Positions 52,221 to 61,568 of a DNA stretch of 64,000 bases are shown in pieces. A program made the translations under genes and the position numbers. Each line of letters starts with the position of its first letter. The stretch's first letter is position 1. Origin of the DNA: JASUTC01 sp964604305 (GTDB taxonomy: Bacteria > Thermotogota > Thermotogae > MWEM01); assembly GCA_964604305.1 (NCBI GenBank), contig CAZRYM010000004.1:1-64000 (forward strand). Reading direction: 5' to 3'. The notes beneath the pieces were generated by a model. It was not told the DNA's origin. It did no database searches and worked only from the letters and a program-made list of their open reading frames with translations.

Positions 52221-53387
52221 ATGTTTAATAAACAAGCGTTCAAAGGATATATAAAGACCTTTTCTCAATTTGTTTTTATAAAGGATGGGGAGAAAACTGA
52301 AAAGGATTTTCCAGGAGCCAAAAAATCCTTAGATATATTTAAAAATCTATTAACCAATTATGGAAGAAAGGTTCAAAAGAAAGAACTATGCGAGATATTT
52401 TGGCCTGATATGAGTGAAGAAAAGGCAAAACAAAATTTATCCTCAAACCTCTATTATTTAAGAAAGGGTTTGGATAAAATATTTGAAAAAGAGTCATTTG
52501 GTAAATTTTTCATTCGATCTAATTCTCATGTCTGTTGGTTAAACAAACCGCATGAGATTGGTTTTGATTTTGAAGTCTTTGAAGACCTTGTTAGCCAAGC
52601 TGAAAAGCAAACTAATCCGGAACTTAAAAATAGGTTTTTGCTCGATGCGCTTGATATTTATACCGGTGATTATTTACCGTTTTGTAATTATCGCTGGGCA
52701 AAAACAAAAAGAAAAGAGTATCAGGAGAAAGTGGTCGGGATCATACTTGAACTGATTAATATGGATAATTTTGAATCTGAAAAAACTGTAGAAGAACTTT
52801 ATGAAAAAGGCTTTGCCATTGCTCCTTTAAATGAAAAACTCGTATTGAGTAAGTTGAACTACTTAAATAACCGGGGAAAAACTCTGGAATCAATAAAAGT
52901 TTATAAAGAGTTCAAGAACAGACTGGAACATGAATTTTCAATAGCGGTTCCTTTAGAAATCGAAGCATTGATGTCTGAGATTATAAAGAAAAACACAATT
53001 ATCCGCGTTCCCTCGGCTTTTAAGGAAAAAAAGAATTTCCTGGAAATTAGTGAATTTCGAAAGATTATTTCATTTGAGATGAATGCCAGAAACCCTAAAT
53101 CTCTTTTATTATCAGTTTCTTTTTCAAATGGATTTGAAGAGAAAATGAACATAAAGAAGTTTTCTGAGGAATTATTTAACAGTGTAAGAGAGGGAGATCG
53201 AATCACATATACCAATAAGGTTTTACTGGTTCTTTTTTCTGAAACCGGAAAAATGGATTTACCAATATTGATTGAGCGATTCTACCCTTATTTCGAAAGA
53301 CATTGTAGTGAATCTGGAGCCAAATATAAATGGCATGAACTAAAACACAAGAAGACAAAATTGATAACCTATGGAGAATGGAAATAG
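52221..53387 (+). CDS. BTAD-type transcriptional regulator
   Basis: Residues 1-100 form an OmpR-like winged helix (KSLDIFKNLLTNYGRKVQKKELCEIFWPD and NLSSNLYYLRKGL). Residues about 110-250 are a BTAD/TPR-like helical domain with YTGDYLPF and WAKTKRKEYQEK, as in SARP-family activators. The last 110 residues contain VREGDRITYTNKVLLVLFSETG and IERFYPYFE, which resembles a degenerate GGDEF-type fold; this is tentative. It lies 21 bases after the receiver-HPt gene, suggesting shared signalling. Confidence 0.8.
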   Translation: MFNKQAFKGYIKTFSQFVFIKDGEKTEKDFPGAKKSLDIFKNLLTNYGRKVQKKELCEIFWPDMSEEKAKQNLSSNLYYLRKGLDKIFEKESFGKFFIRSNSHVCWLNKPHEIGFDFEVFEDLVSQAEKQTNPELKNRFLLDALDIYTGDYLPFCNYRWAKTKRKEYQEKVVGIILELINMDNFESEKTVEELYEKGFAIAPLNEKLVLSKLNYLNNRGKTLESIKVYKEFKNRLEHEFSIAVPLEIEALMSEIIKKNTIIRVPSAFKEKKNFLEISEFRKIISFEMNARNPKSLLLSVSFSNGFEEKMNIKKFSEELFNSVREGDRITYTNKVLLVLFSETGKMDLPILIERFYPYFERHCSESGAKYKWHELKHKKTKLITYGEWK

Positions 53388-53408
53388 GACAACTGAGGTG
53401 AAAACACG

Positions 53409-54689
53409 GTGCTTGACATAAGAGAACTTAGAGTGAATACGGAACAGGTAAAAAAGGCTATGCAATCAAGAAATGAAGATCCTCAACTGATTGATGAGAT
53501 TATTTCTCTTGATGAGAAAAGACGTGAGATAATCCAGCAAGCTGATGAGCTTAAGGCAAAAAGGAATCAACTGTCCAAGGCGGTTGCGAAATTAAAATCA
53601 ACCGGAAGAAAGGAAGAAGCAACACAAAACATTGAAGAAAGTAAGAATATTGGAAATAGGATAAAAGAGTTTGATGAAGCCCTGAGAGAAATCGAGGGTA
53701 AACAGGAGGAGTTAATCTCTCAATTGCCTAATATTCCTTCTACAAAAGCGATAATTGGAAAGGACGAAAAAGAAAATAAAGAAATTATGAATTGGGGGAA
53801 ACCAAAAGAGTTTGAGTTTGAACCGAAACCTCATTGGGAAATCGGCCCCGATCTTGGGATGATGGATTTTGAAAGAGCGGCAAAGATGAGTGGTGCAAGA
53901 TTTGTTGTACTTTCTGATGGAATTGCAAAACTTGAAAGAGCCTTGATCAATTTTATGCTTGATTATCACTCACAGCAAAATGATTATAAAGAAGTTAATA
54001 TTCCTTACCTTGTTAAAAGAGAAACAATGTATGCAACGGGACAACTTCCCAAATTTGAAGAAGAAGCTTATAAAACTACACCGGATGATATGTTTCTGAT
54101 ACCCACTGCAGAGGTTTTTTTGGCTGGTATGCATAAAGACGAAATCATCGATGAGCATTCACTTCCCCTAAAATACTGTGCTTATTCTGCATGTTTTAGG
54201 AGAGAGGCTGGAAGTTATGGGAAGGATGTTCGGGGGATGATTAGAGTTCATCAGTTTGAAAAAGTGGAATTAGTAAAATATACCCGTCCTGAGAATTCTT
54301 ATGATGAACTAGAGAAATTGACAAATGATGCTGAAAATATCTTACGAGAGCTGGAACTTCCTTACAGAAAAATACTATTATGCACTGGAGATATGGGATT
54401 CGGATCAGCCTTAACTTATGATCTTGAAGTTTGGCTACCTTCGTATAAGAGTTACAAAGAGATCTCCTCATGTTCTAATGATACTGATTTTCAAGCAAGA
54501 AGGGCAAATATGCGATATAGGAATAAAGAAAACAAGCTTGAATTCGTTCATACTTTAAACGGTTCTGGACTGGCAGTTGGAAGAACGCTTGTAGCTATTT
54601 TAGAAAATTATCAAAATGAAGATGGCACTGTGACAGTACCTGAGGCCTTAAAGGGGTACATGGGAGGGGCTGAAAGACTTTTCGGGTAA
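53409..54689 (+). CDS. serS: Seryl-tRNA synthetase
   Basis: Charges tRNA-Ser and tRNA-Sec. It has the N-terminal coiled-coil arm (about 25-105), then the class II core with motif 2 CFRREAGSYG, DLEVWLPS and motif 3 NGSGLAVGRTLVAI. The 426-aa length is usual. The GTG start at 53409 follows TGAGGTG. It ends about 100 bases before a strong terminator. Confidence 0.96.
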   Translation: MLDIRELRVNTEQVKKAMQSRNEDPQLIDEIISLDEKRREIIQQADELKAKRNQLSKAVAKLKSTGRKEEATQNIEESKNIGNRIKEFDEALREIEGKQEELISQLPNIPSTKAIIGKDEKENKEIMNWGKPKEFEFEPKPHWEIGPDLGMMDFERAAKMSGARFVVLSDGIAKLERALINFMLDYHSQQNDYKEVNIPYLVKRETMYATGQLPKFEEEAYKTTPDDMFLIPTAEVFLAGMHKDEIIDEHSLPLKYCAYSACFRREAGSYGKDVRGMIRVHQFEKVELVKYTRPENSYDELEKLTNDAENILRELELPYRKILLCTGDMGFGSALTYDLEVWLPSYKSYKEISSCSNDTDFQARRANMRYRNKENKLEFVHTLNGSGLAVGRTLVAILENYQNEDGTVTVPEALKGYMGGAERLFG

Positions 54690-54741
54690 TTTGAACTTTT
54701 ATCTTTTTTGAGAGTCTAAAAGATGTAAAGAAAAACAGAAA

Positions 54742-54781
54742 TAAACCCCTCAAAAAAGAAGAAAATAAATTAAACCCCTCA
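54742..54781 (+). repeat. Pair of 11-bp direct repeats after serS
   Basis: TAAACCCCTCA occurs at 54742-54752 and 54771-54781, 29 bases apart, in the A-rich stretch between serS and its terminator. Only two copies are seen. This 292-base spacer (54690-54981) otherwise holds the terminator and nothing else I recognise. Confidence 0.5.
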
Positions 54782-54786
54782 CATTT

Positions 54787-54817
54787 AAAAGCGGACATGC
54801 CCCCCAGGTCCGCTTTT
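54787..54817 (+). terminator. Rho-independent terminator after serS
   Basis: AAAAGCGGAC (54787-54796) and GTCCGCTTTT (54808-54817) form a perfect 10-bp stem around an 11-base C-rich loop. Confidence 0.8.
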
Positions 54818-54981
54818 GTGATGGTTATCAAGTGATTGAGCAGAAATTGCATCTTCCTAAAGTGTTTGACTCAATATCAAATGTTATCATCATATTATAA
54901 AACTTATGGTACAAGACAAAAAAAAGTTGTTAGATTATTTTTATAAACTAAATCATTACAGCCAATGGGAAAGGAAAACAC

Positions 54982-56268
54982 ATGGAAAACAAATCAGTGA
55001 AGGAAATTTTGGAGATATTGAAAAAAGAAGTTGTACCCGCTTTGGGATGTACAGAACCTATAGCCGTAGCCCTTGCGGCAGCAAAGGCAAAAGAGACTCT
55101 GGGGGAAGAAACCGGAAAAGTTCACGTGTTTGTCAGCCCTAATCTCTTTAAAAATGGAATGGGTGTAGGAATTCCAGGTACAGGAATGGTAGGATTACAC
55201 ATTGCAACTGCATTGGGGGTTTGTGGGGGCGAATCCAAATTTGGCCTGGAAGTCCTGAAGCATGTCACGCAAGAACATATCAAACTTGCCAAAGAAAAGC
55301 TTGAAAGAAATGAGATAGAGATTGAGATAAAAAAACATTCAAATCCATTGTTTGTTGAGTGTGTATGTTACAACAAAGAGATGACTCATGAAATAAAGGT
55401 GGTAATACAAGAGGAACATTCTAATATTTCTCTGATTGAAAGAGATGACAAGATTTTGTATAAGAAAGAACCAGGGGATTTAAAGGATGGAAACGAAAAA
55501 ATAAACGACAAGTTGAATGTAGATACCATTATCGATTTTTCAAAAAGTGTTTTTATTGATGATCTTGCTTTTCTCAAAAAGGCCGTTCAACTGAATATGG
55601 CCATTTCTAAAGAGGGTCTTGAGGGAGATTACGGGATTCAAATAGGAAAAACAATGCTTTTAGAAACTAATCTTGATGATTTTGGGAGATGTTTTTCTTC
55701 ATATATAGTGGCTATGACTGCAGCAGCAGCAGATGCAAGAATGTCAGGATGTGTCCTCCCTGCCATGAGTAATAGTGGGAGTGGGAATCAGGGGATCAAC
55801 GCCACGATTCCTATCAGCACATATGCCGAAAAAATGAAAATAAAAGAGGAGAATATGCTCAGGGCTCTTGCGATGAGTCATTTACTGGCCATTCATATCA
55901 AGTCCTATCTAGGAAGATTGTCAGCTCTTTGCGGTGTGGTCGCTGCATCAACAGGCGTAGCAGCTGGACTGACCTATCTTATGGGCGGTAATAAGTCTGA
56001 GATCATCTTATCCATGAAAAACCTGATAGCAAATCTGACCGGTATGATTTGTGATGGTGCAAAACCAGGATGCGCATTAAAAGTTGCTTCCGGGGTAAAT
56101 GCAGCTTTTCTTGCTGCTAAGTTGGCAATTGCAGGCAATGGTGCTACAGAGAAAGATGGAATAATTGAAGTTGATATTGAAAATACGGTTAAAAATCTTG
56201 CCAATATCGGTTCTAAAGCCATGAAAATTACAGATGAATATATATTAAATATCATGGTTTGTAAATAA
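54982..56268 (+). CDS. cyuA: L-cysteine desulfidase CyuA (UPF0597/YhaM)
   Basis: Iron-sulfur enzyme that breaks down L-cysteine to pyruvate, ammonia and sulfide; earlier called UPF0597 or serine dehydratase-like. Family blocks: VVPALGCTEPIAVALA, NGMGVGIPGTGMVGL, MSNSGSGNQGI, LSALCGVVAASTGVAAGLTYLMGG and ICDGAKPGCALKV, the last with likely cluster cysteines. The 428-aa length is normal. The ATG follows AAAGGA. No transporter (cyuP) or regulator is beside it. Confidence 0.88.
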   Translation: MENKSVKEILEILKKEVVPALGCTEPIAVALAAAKAKETLGEETGKVHVFVSPNLFKNGMGVGIPGTGMVGLHIATALGVCGGESKFGLEVLKHVTQEHIKLAKEKLERNEIEIEIKKHSNPLFVECVCYNKEMTHEIKVVIQEEHSNISLIERDDKILYKKEPGDLKDGNEKINDKLNVDTIIDFSKSVFIDDLAFLKKAVQLNMAISKEGLEGDYGIQIGKTMLLETNLDDFGRCFSSYIVAMTAAAADARMSGCVLPAMSNSGSGNQGINATIPISTYAEKMKIKEENMLRALAMSHLLAIHIKSYLGRLSALCGVVAASTGVAAGLTYLMGGNKSEIILSMKNLIANLTGMICDGAKPGCALKVASGVNAAFLAAKLAIAGNGATEKDGIIEVDIENTVKNLANIGSKAMKITDEYILNIMVCK

Positions 56269-56331
56269 TAGCATTTGGTTAGATAGTAACGACCCATTTA
56301 TAATTCTAAAAATAAGGAGTTCTGCTCTTAA

Positions 56332-58113
56332 TTGATAAATATCAAAAAAAATAATTCAACACTTATTTTGAAAAAATTTTACGGATATGACCGTTTCAGG
56401 CCGGGACAAGAGGAAATTATTGAGTCTATATTAAACAAAAATGACACATTGGCCATTATGCCAACCGGATCAGGTAAATCACTCTGTTTTCAAATTCCAG
56501 CATTGCTTTTTGAGGGAAAGAGCATTGTCATTTCGCCGCTTATTTCTTTGATGAAAGACCAAGTGGATAATCTTAAAACAATGGATATTAATGCTACATA
56601 CATCAACAGTAGTTTATCAACCGATGAGATAAATCAAAGGACAAAAGAATTTATAAATGGTGATTGTAAAATCCTCTACATTGCACCTGAAAGGCTCAAC
56701 ACGGTTTACTTTCTCGAAGGGATAGCCACAGTAGAAATTGAACAGGTAGCGGTTGATGAAGCCCACTGTGTTTCCCAATGGGGACATGATTTTAGACCAA
56801 GTTATAAGCAGATAAAGGATTTTGTTAAAAATTTAAAAGGTGATCCTGTATTAAGCGCATTCACAGCTACTGCAACTCAAATGGTCAAGGGAGATATCAA
56901 AGAATTATTAGGGCTTCATACCCCGCAGTCTTTTAATTTGGGATTAAAGCGTTCGAATATTTATATCGAAGTTATCAAAGGAAAAAATAAAAGACCCTTT
57001 CTTGAAGAGCTTATAAAAAAGAGAATGGGAGAGTCAGGAATAATCTATTGTTCAACAAGAAAGACAGTAGACGAATTATATAATTATTTAAAAAAGAAGG
57101 ATATAAGAATCGGTAAATATCATGCGGGAATGTCATCTGAAGAGAGAAAAGCTATGCAAGAAGCTTTCATCCTGGAAGATACTGATATAATCATTGCCAC
57201 CAATGCTTTTGGTATGGGAATTGATAAGCCAAATATCCGATATATTGTTCATTACAATATGCCTAAAACTCTGGAATCTTATTATCAGGAAATTGGAAGA
57301 GCCGGCAGAGATGGTGAACCTTCTCAGGCTTATTTGTTATACAGCGAAGTGGATAAAAGGATACAAAGGTTTTTGATAGAGAAATCAGAATTGAATCAGG
57401 AAAGACTTGTAGTTGCAAATTCAAAATTACAAGACATGATTAATTTCTGCCATACTCATGAGTGTTTGTGGAAATCAATTTCCAAGTATTTTGGAGAAAC
57501 CGAGCAATCGGATTGTAAGAATTGCAGTAATTGCTTGGATGAAAATCTCATTGAGACGGATATAACTGTAGAAACGCAGAAAATCCTATCTTGTGTTTAT
57601 AGATTGAATCAGTCCTATGGGGCAACTACAGTAGCAAAGGTTTTAAAAGGTTCGAACAGTTCAAAAATAAGATCAAAAGGTTTTGAAAGTTTGTCTACTT
57701 ACGGTATAATGAATGAATTAACAGAGAAGAACATCAAAGAACTGATAAATTTCCTCTCAGCAGAAGGTTATATGGAAGTGAGTAATGGATTATACCCTAT
57801 ACTCAAATTAAATAAGAAATCATGGAAAGTGTTGAAAGGCAACAAAAAGGTATTAAAAAAATCGACTTTCATAAAAAGTGAGCCAAAAGAAAATACTGGT
57901 TTATTTGAAGAATTGAAAGATCTTAGGAAAAGGATTTCTATGAAAGAAAAGGTTCCACCATATATGGTCTTTCACGATTACACATTAAGGGAAATGAGTT
58001 CTTTAAAGCCGATAACTGCTAAACAAATGCTTGAGATCAAAGGTGTTGGGGAGAAAAAACTTCAAAAATATGGAGAAGAATTTCTTCAGCTTATCAAAGA
58101 GTATAAAGGATGA
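56332..58113 (+). CDS. recQ: ATP-dependent DNA helicase RecQ
   Basis: 3'-5' SF2 helicase in recombination and repair. Motif I is MPTGSGKSLC (43-52), motif II VDEAHCVSQWG, aromatic loop HDFRP, and motif VI QEIGRAGRDG. A four-cysteine zinc region follows (CHTHEC then CKNCSNC), then an RQC winged helix and a C-terminal HRDC domain (about 520-590, LKPITAKQMLEIKGVG). The 593-aa length is typical. The TTG start at 56332 is about 13 bases after AAGGAG, somewhat far, so the start is not certain. Confidence 0.94.
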   Translation: MINIKKNNSTLILKKFYGYDRFRPGQEEIIESILNKNDTLAIMPTGSGKSLCFQIPALLFEGKSIVISPLISLMKDQVDNLKTMDINATYINSSLSTDEINQRTKEFINGDCKILYIAPERLNTVYFLEGIATVEIEQVAVDEAHCVSQWGHDFRPSYKQIKDFVKNLKGDPVLSAFTATATQMVKGDIKELLGLHTPQSFNLGLKRSNIYIEVIKGKNKRPFLEELIKKRMGESGIIYCSTRKTVDELYNYLKKKDIRIGKYHAGMSSEERKAMQEAFILEDTDIIIATNAFGMGIDKPNIRYIVHYNMPKTLESYYQEIGRAGRDGEPSQAYLLYSEVDKRIQRFLIEKSELNQERLVVANSKLQDMINFCHTHECLWKSISKYFGETEQSDCKNCSNCLDENLIETDITVETQKILSCVYRLNQSYGATTVAKVLKGSNSSKIRSKGFESLSTYGIMNELTEKNIKELINFLSAEGYMEVSNGLYPILKLNKKSWKVLKGNKKVLKKSTFIKSEPKENTGLFEELKDLRKRISMKEKVPPYMVFHDYTLREMSSLKPITAKQMLEIKGVGEKKLQKYGEEFLQLIKEYKG

Positions 58114-58117
58114 AATA

Positions 58118-58978
58118 ATGGCAGATGAATTTATCAAGTTGGGACCAAAGACATTAACAGGAGATCTTGAAAGGATTTTCAAGAACACAATCACTGAATA
58201 TTCTTTTAAAGGTTTTTTTACCTCTTTGACAAAGCAAAAGAGGATACTTGGGTTGTTTGTGTGTACTAAAGGATTTCCCGCCTTGTTTATATATGTATCT
58301 GAAACCGGACCTTTTATAATCGGTCTGACAAGTACCAAAGATACTCCAAAGAAAGCGATTGCAAAAAGAACCATCCCTATACCTCAGGAATTCAGTGAAG
58401 AATACAGGGAACTATTTAGAAGCGTCCATGTTCCTCAGCCGCAAGAAACCAGTCTTAAGATGTTTTTGGGAATGTTTTCAGAGGTCATTCCAATTCCTTC
58501 GTTTTCCGTTGTTGGTAAAAAACGCGAGACCTTTGCGTTGTTAAATCGCGAAGGTGTTTATGGAAAGAAGTTGTTTTCAGCTGCAGGAATGTTTTCAGAG
58601 GAAAAGTTTATTGCAATTTTGGCTGCGTATGAGAGATGGAAAGAAGATGGCTATCGATTTGATTTTCAAGAGGAAAAGGTTCTATTTTCCCTAAAAATGC
58701 CAAAAAATTCAAAAAATACAGAAAATGAAGATCGGGCAATAGCGGCAATGATTAATCACCTAATTTCTAAAACTTACCCTAATATATTTATCCCTTCAGA
58801 GGGTGAAACACTGAACGGTATTCCAAATGTTTTGACCACGTTTTTAATAAGATTTGAACGATTATCTAAATTCCTTTCAAACCTAACCCCCTTCATTGCA
58901 AGATTTAATAAATCTTTTGGGGAAATTGACAGTATTCTTGAAGAAATTTTGGTCCCAAGGATGAATTTTTTAAAATAG
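58118..58978 (+). CDS. Unknown protein in recQ-rsmD operon
   Basis: A 286-residue soluble protein that I do not recognise. It alternates short strands (LGLFVCTKGFPALFIYV, PFIIGLTSTK) with helices, and lacks signal peptide, membrane helix, metal-binding cluster or nucleotide motif. The ATG at 58118 follows AAAGGATG and lies 4 bases after recQ; the frame opens earlier inside recQ but that part is shadow. It precedes rsmD by 29 bases. Its fixed place in a DNA/RNA maintenance operon is the only clue to its role. Confidence 0.78.
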   Translation: MADEFIKLGPKTLTGDLERIFKNTITEYSFKGFFTSLTKQKRILGLFVCTKGFPALFIYVSETGPFIIGLTSTKDTPKKAIAKRTIPIPQEFSEEYRELFRSVHVPQPQETSLKMFLGMFSEVIPIPSFSVVGKKRETFALLNREGVYGKKLFSAAGMFSEEKFIAILAAYERWKEDGYRFDFQEEKVLFSLKMPKNSKNTENEDRAIAAMINHLISKTYPNIFIPSEGETLNGIPNVLTTFLIRFERLSKFLSNLTPFIARFNKSFGEIDSILEEILVPRMNFLK

Positions 58979-59007
58979 TACGTTGAGAAACGATAAAAGG
59001 TAAAAAT

Positions 59008-59568
59008 ATGCAAATGATATCAATCATATCCGGAAAATTTAAAAATCAAAAGATAGAAACCGTTGAAGACCTCCGAACTAAATACACTCCTTCAAAGGTT
59101 AAAAATGCCCTTTTTTCTATAATTGAATCAAAAATACCGATTCAAAATTCCAGTTTCCTTGACTTGTGTGCTGGAAGTGGTCAAATAGGTATTGAAGCCC
59201 TTAGTCGGGGAGCTTCTTCTGTTACTTTTGTTGATATATCTCCTCATTCCATTAAGACACTTAAAAACAACGCAGAAAAGTTAAAGATTTCAGATGATGT
59301 TAGAATTTTTAAAAAAGATGTGATAAGATTCATTAAGAAGCCGCCGGAAATTTATGATATAGTTTTTATTGATCCCCCATTTACAGAAGGACTTTTTAAT
59401 AAGATAATCAACAATCTTCTAGAAACAGAATCCATATTGACAGAATATGGAAGAATTATCATAGAATCCAAGGACGTCTTCAAAATAACTCAAAATAAAA
59501 AATATGAGATTGAAGATGAATATAATTATTCATCGATTAAAATTGCGATCTTGAAAAGAAAGGGGTAA
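59008..59568 (+). CDS. rsmD: 16S rRNA (guanine966-N2) methyltransferase RsmD
   Basis: Rossmann-fold RNA methyltransferase. The N-terminal RSISGKFK-like segment (IISGKFKNQKI), R-KYTPSKVKNALFSII, SAM motif LDLCAGSGQIGIEALSRGA and catalytic motif FIDPPF are those of RsmD (186 aa, usual). There is no RNA-binding extension. It often lies next to coaD; here it precedes a ROK kinase by 4 bases. The ATG at 59008 follows AAAAGG; a second ATG two codons later is possible. Confidence 0.93.
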   Translation: MQMISIISGKFKNQKIETVEDLRTKYTPSKVKNALFSIIESKIPIQNSSFLDLCAGSGQIGIEALSRGASSVTFVDISPHSIKTLKNNAEKLKISDDVRIFKKDVIRFIKKPPEIYDIVFIDPPFTEGLFNKIINNLLETESILTEYGRIIIESKDVFKITQNKKYEIEDEYNYSSIKIAILKRKG

Positions 59569-59572
59569 ACAA

Positions 59573-60508
59573 ATGAAGATAGTTGGGGTTGATTTGGGAG
59601 GAACCAACATTAAAGCAGCACTTGTTGATGAAGAGGGTGTTATAGCAAAGCAGAAAACCACTAAGACATTGGTTAATGAAGGAACACAAATGATTTGCAA
59701 AAGAATTATCGACTTGATAAAGGAGATTGCAGAAGACGAACCGGTAAAAGTTGGGATAGGCTCGCCGGGTTCTATAGACCGACAAAATGGTGTGATAAAA
59801 TACGCCAACAACATAACAGCTTTAAATGGTGTAGAACTTGTGAAAATGATAAAAGAAAGCACCGGATTTGATGCCTTTCTTGAAAATGATGCCAAAGCAG
59901 CAGCATTAGGAGAAAGATGGTTTGGTTCAGCAAGAAAAACAGATAACTTTATTGTTTTGACACTTGGTACAGGTGTAGGTGGGGGTGCTTACACAGAAGG
60001 TCATCTTATCGTTGGCGGGCATGGCTTTGGGGGAGAAATCGGTCATATGATTGTAGACCCAAGTGGTCCCGTCTGTAGCTGTGGTAGTAAGGGATGTCTT
60101 GAAACTTTTTCATCTATTACCGGAATGCGGGAATGGGTTAAAGTATTCCAAGAGAGATATCCCGATTCACTTGTTTTTAAGTACTCCGGAAAAGGTCCGG
60201 TGGACGCTAAGGCAATCTTTGATGCATTCAAAGAAGGTGACCGGCTTGCAACATTAGTTGTTAGAAAATTTAACTGGGGGTTAGGTATCGGAATCGGTTC
60301 ATTGGTAAATATCTTCAATCCTGATTTAATCATACTCTCAGGTGGAATTTCAAGAGCCAGTGATATCTTTTTAAAAGAAGTGAAGCAGGTGGCACATGAA
60401 CACACTTATCCTTCATTATCTCATTCTTATGATATAATAATCAGCGAGTTAAAAGAAAAAGGGGCTATCTTAGGAGCTGCCTCTGTTGCATTAGAGAGGA
60501 CCAAATAA
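59573..60508 (+). CDS. ROK-family sugar kinase (glucokinase-like)
   Basis: ATP-dependent glucokinase-type ROK protein of 311 aa. Phosphate-1 motif VDLGGTNIKAAL, LENDAKAAALGE, phosphate-2 LTLGTGVGGG, GGHGFGGEIGHM (ROK signature His/Glu) and the zinc cluster CSCGSKGCLE are visible. It has no N-terminal HTH, so it is an enzyme rather than a repressor. It could phosphorylate glucose released by the disaccharide enzymes in this window. GGGGTAAACAA precedes the ATG. Confidence 0.93.
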   Translation: MKIVGVDLGGTNIKAALVDEEGVIAKQKTTKTLVNEGTQMICKRIIDLIKEIAEDEPVKVGIGSPGSIDRQNGVIKYANNITALNGVELVKMIKESTGFDAFLENDAKAAALGERWFGSARKTDNFIVLTLGTGVGGGAYTEGHLIVGGHGFGGEIGHMIVDPSGPVCSCGSKGCLETFSSITGMREWVKVFQERYPDSLVFKYSGKGPVDAKAIFDAFKEGDRLATLVVRKFNWGLGIGIGSLVNIFNPDLIILSGGISRASDIFLKEVKQVAHEHTYPSLSHSYDIIISELKEKGAILGAASVALERTK

Positions 60509-60534
60509 ATTTTATTTTACTACGGAGGTGTGGT

Positions 60535-61476
60535 ATGTCAGTTAACTTAAAAGGAAAAGACCTGATTAGCATCAAAGATTTAACACCTGAGGAGTTTTTC
60601 CAGTTTATCGAAACAGCAATATCATTAAAAACAGGTTTGAATATGGGCCAAAGACCTGAGATTCTAAAAAACAAAACACTGGCTGAGATCTTTCAAAAGC
60701 CTTCTTTGAGAACAAGGGTGTCGTTTGAATCATCCATGACACATCTGGGAGGACATGGGATTTATCTTGGACCAGATGATATCAAACTTGGACAAAGAGA
60801 AACAACTGAAGATATTGCAAAAGTTCTTTCAGGAATGGTAGATGTTATCATGGCCAGGGTTTTTGAAAATAAAACCGTTAAAGAACTTGCTGAATATGCA
60901 ACAGTACCTGTAATAAATGGTCTCTGTGATTATGAACATCCTACCCAGGCATTGGGCGATTTTCTTACCATTTATGAAAAATTCAGACGGTTTGAGGGAC
61001 TAAAGATTGCATATATAGGAGACGGCAACAACGTATGCAACTCAACAATTTTTTCAGCAGCTCTAATGGGAACACACATAACAGCCATCACAGCACCTGG
61101 CTTTGAACCTGCTCAAGAAGTTTTAAGCGATGCAAAAAGAATAACTGAAAAATATGATACCGGATCAAAAATAATGGTTACCAATGATGTTAATGAGGGA
61201 ATAATCGATGCGGACATTGTTTATACAGATGTATGGGCAAGTATGGGACAGGAGGCTCAAGCTGAAGAAAAGAAAAAGAAATTTATGCCCTATCAGGTTG
61301 ATATGGAAAAATTCAATAAAGCTAAGCCGACAGCCATATTCATGCATTGCCTTCCAGCTCATTACGGGGAAGAATGTACACATGAGGTTGCACATAATCC
61401 CAGAAGTGTAATTTTTGATGAAGCTGCCAATAGAATGCATTCAATAAAAGCAATATTAGCGTTGGTAACTCCTTAA
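60535..61476 (+). CDS. argF: Ornithine carbamoyltransferase
   Basis: Transfers the carbamoyl group to ornithine, giving citrulline. Carbamoyl phosphate motif SLRTR (57-61), HPTQALGDFLTIYE, the ornithine motif DVWASMGQ and the cysteine-containing MHCLPAHYGEE are all present. The 313-aa length is usual. It is the only arginine gene in the window, so whether it works in biosynthesis or in the arginine deiminase direction cannot be told. GGAGGTG lies 6 bases before the ATG. A strong terminator follows. Confidence 0.95.
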   Translation: MSVNLKGKDLISIKDLTPEEFFQFIETAISLKTGLNMGQRPEILKNKTLAEIFQKPSLRTRVSFESSMTHLGGHGIYLGPDDIKLGQRETTEDIAKVLSGMVDVIMARVFENKTVKELAEYATVPVINGLCDYEHPTQALGDFLTIYEKFRRFEGLKIAYIGDGNNVCNSTIFSAALMGTHITAITAPGFEPAQEVLSDAKRITEKYDTGSKIMVTNDVNEGIIDADIVYTDVWASMGQEAQAEEKKKKFMPYQVDMEKFNKAKPTAIFMHCLPAHYGEECTHEVAHNPRSVIFDEAANRMHSIKAILALVTP

Positions 61477-61498
61477 AAAAGAATATTAATACTCAAAG

Positions 61499-61541
61499 AG
61501 GGGGGCAATATACACATTTGCCCCCTTTATAATTTTTTTTT
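61499..61541 (+). terminator. Rho-independent terminator after argF
   Basis: A stem of GGGGGCAA with TTGCCCCC, extended by a G-T and an A-T pair, is followed by TATAA and a run of nine T. Confidence 0.85.
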
Positions 61542-61568
61542 AGAAGTTTTAATAAAGGGAGATAAAAA

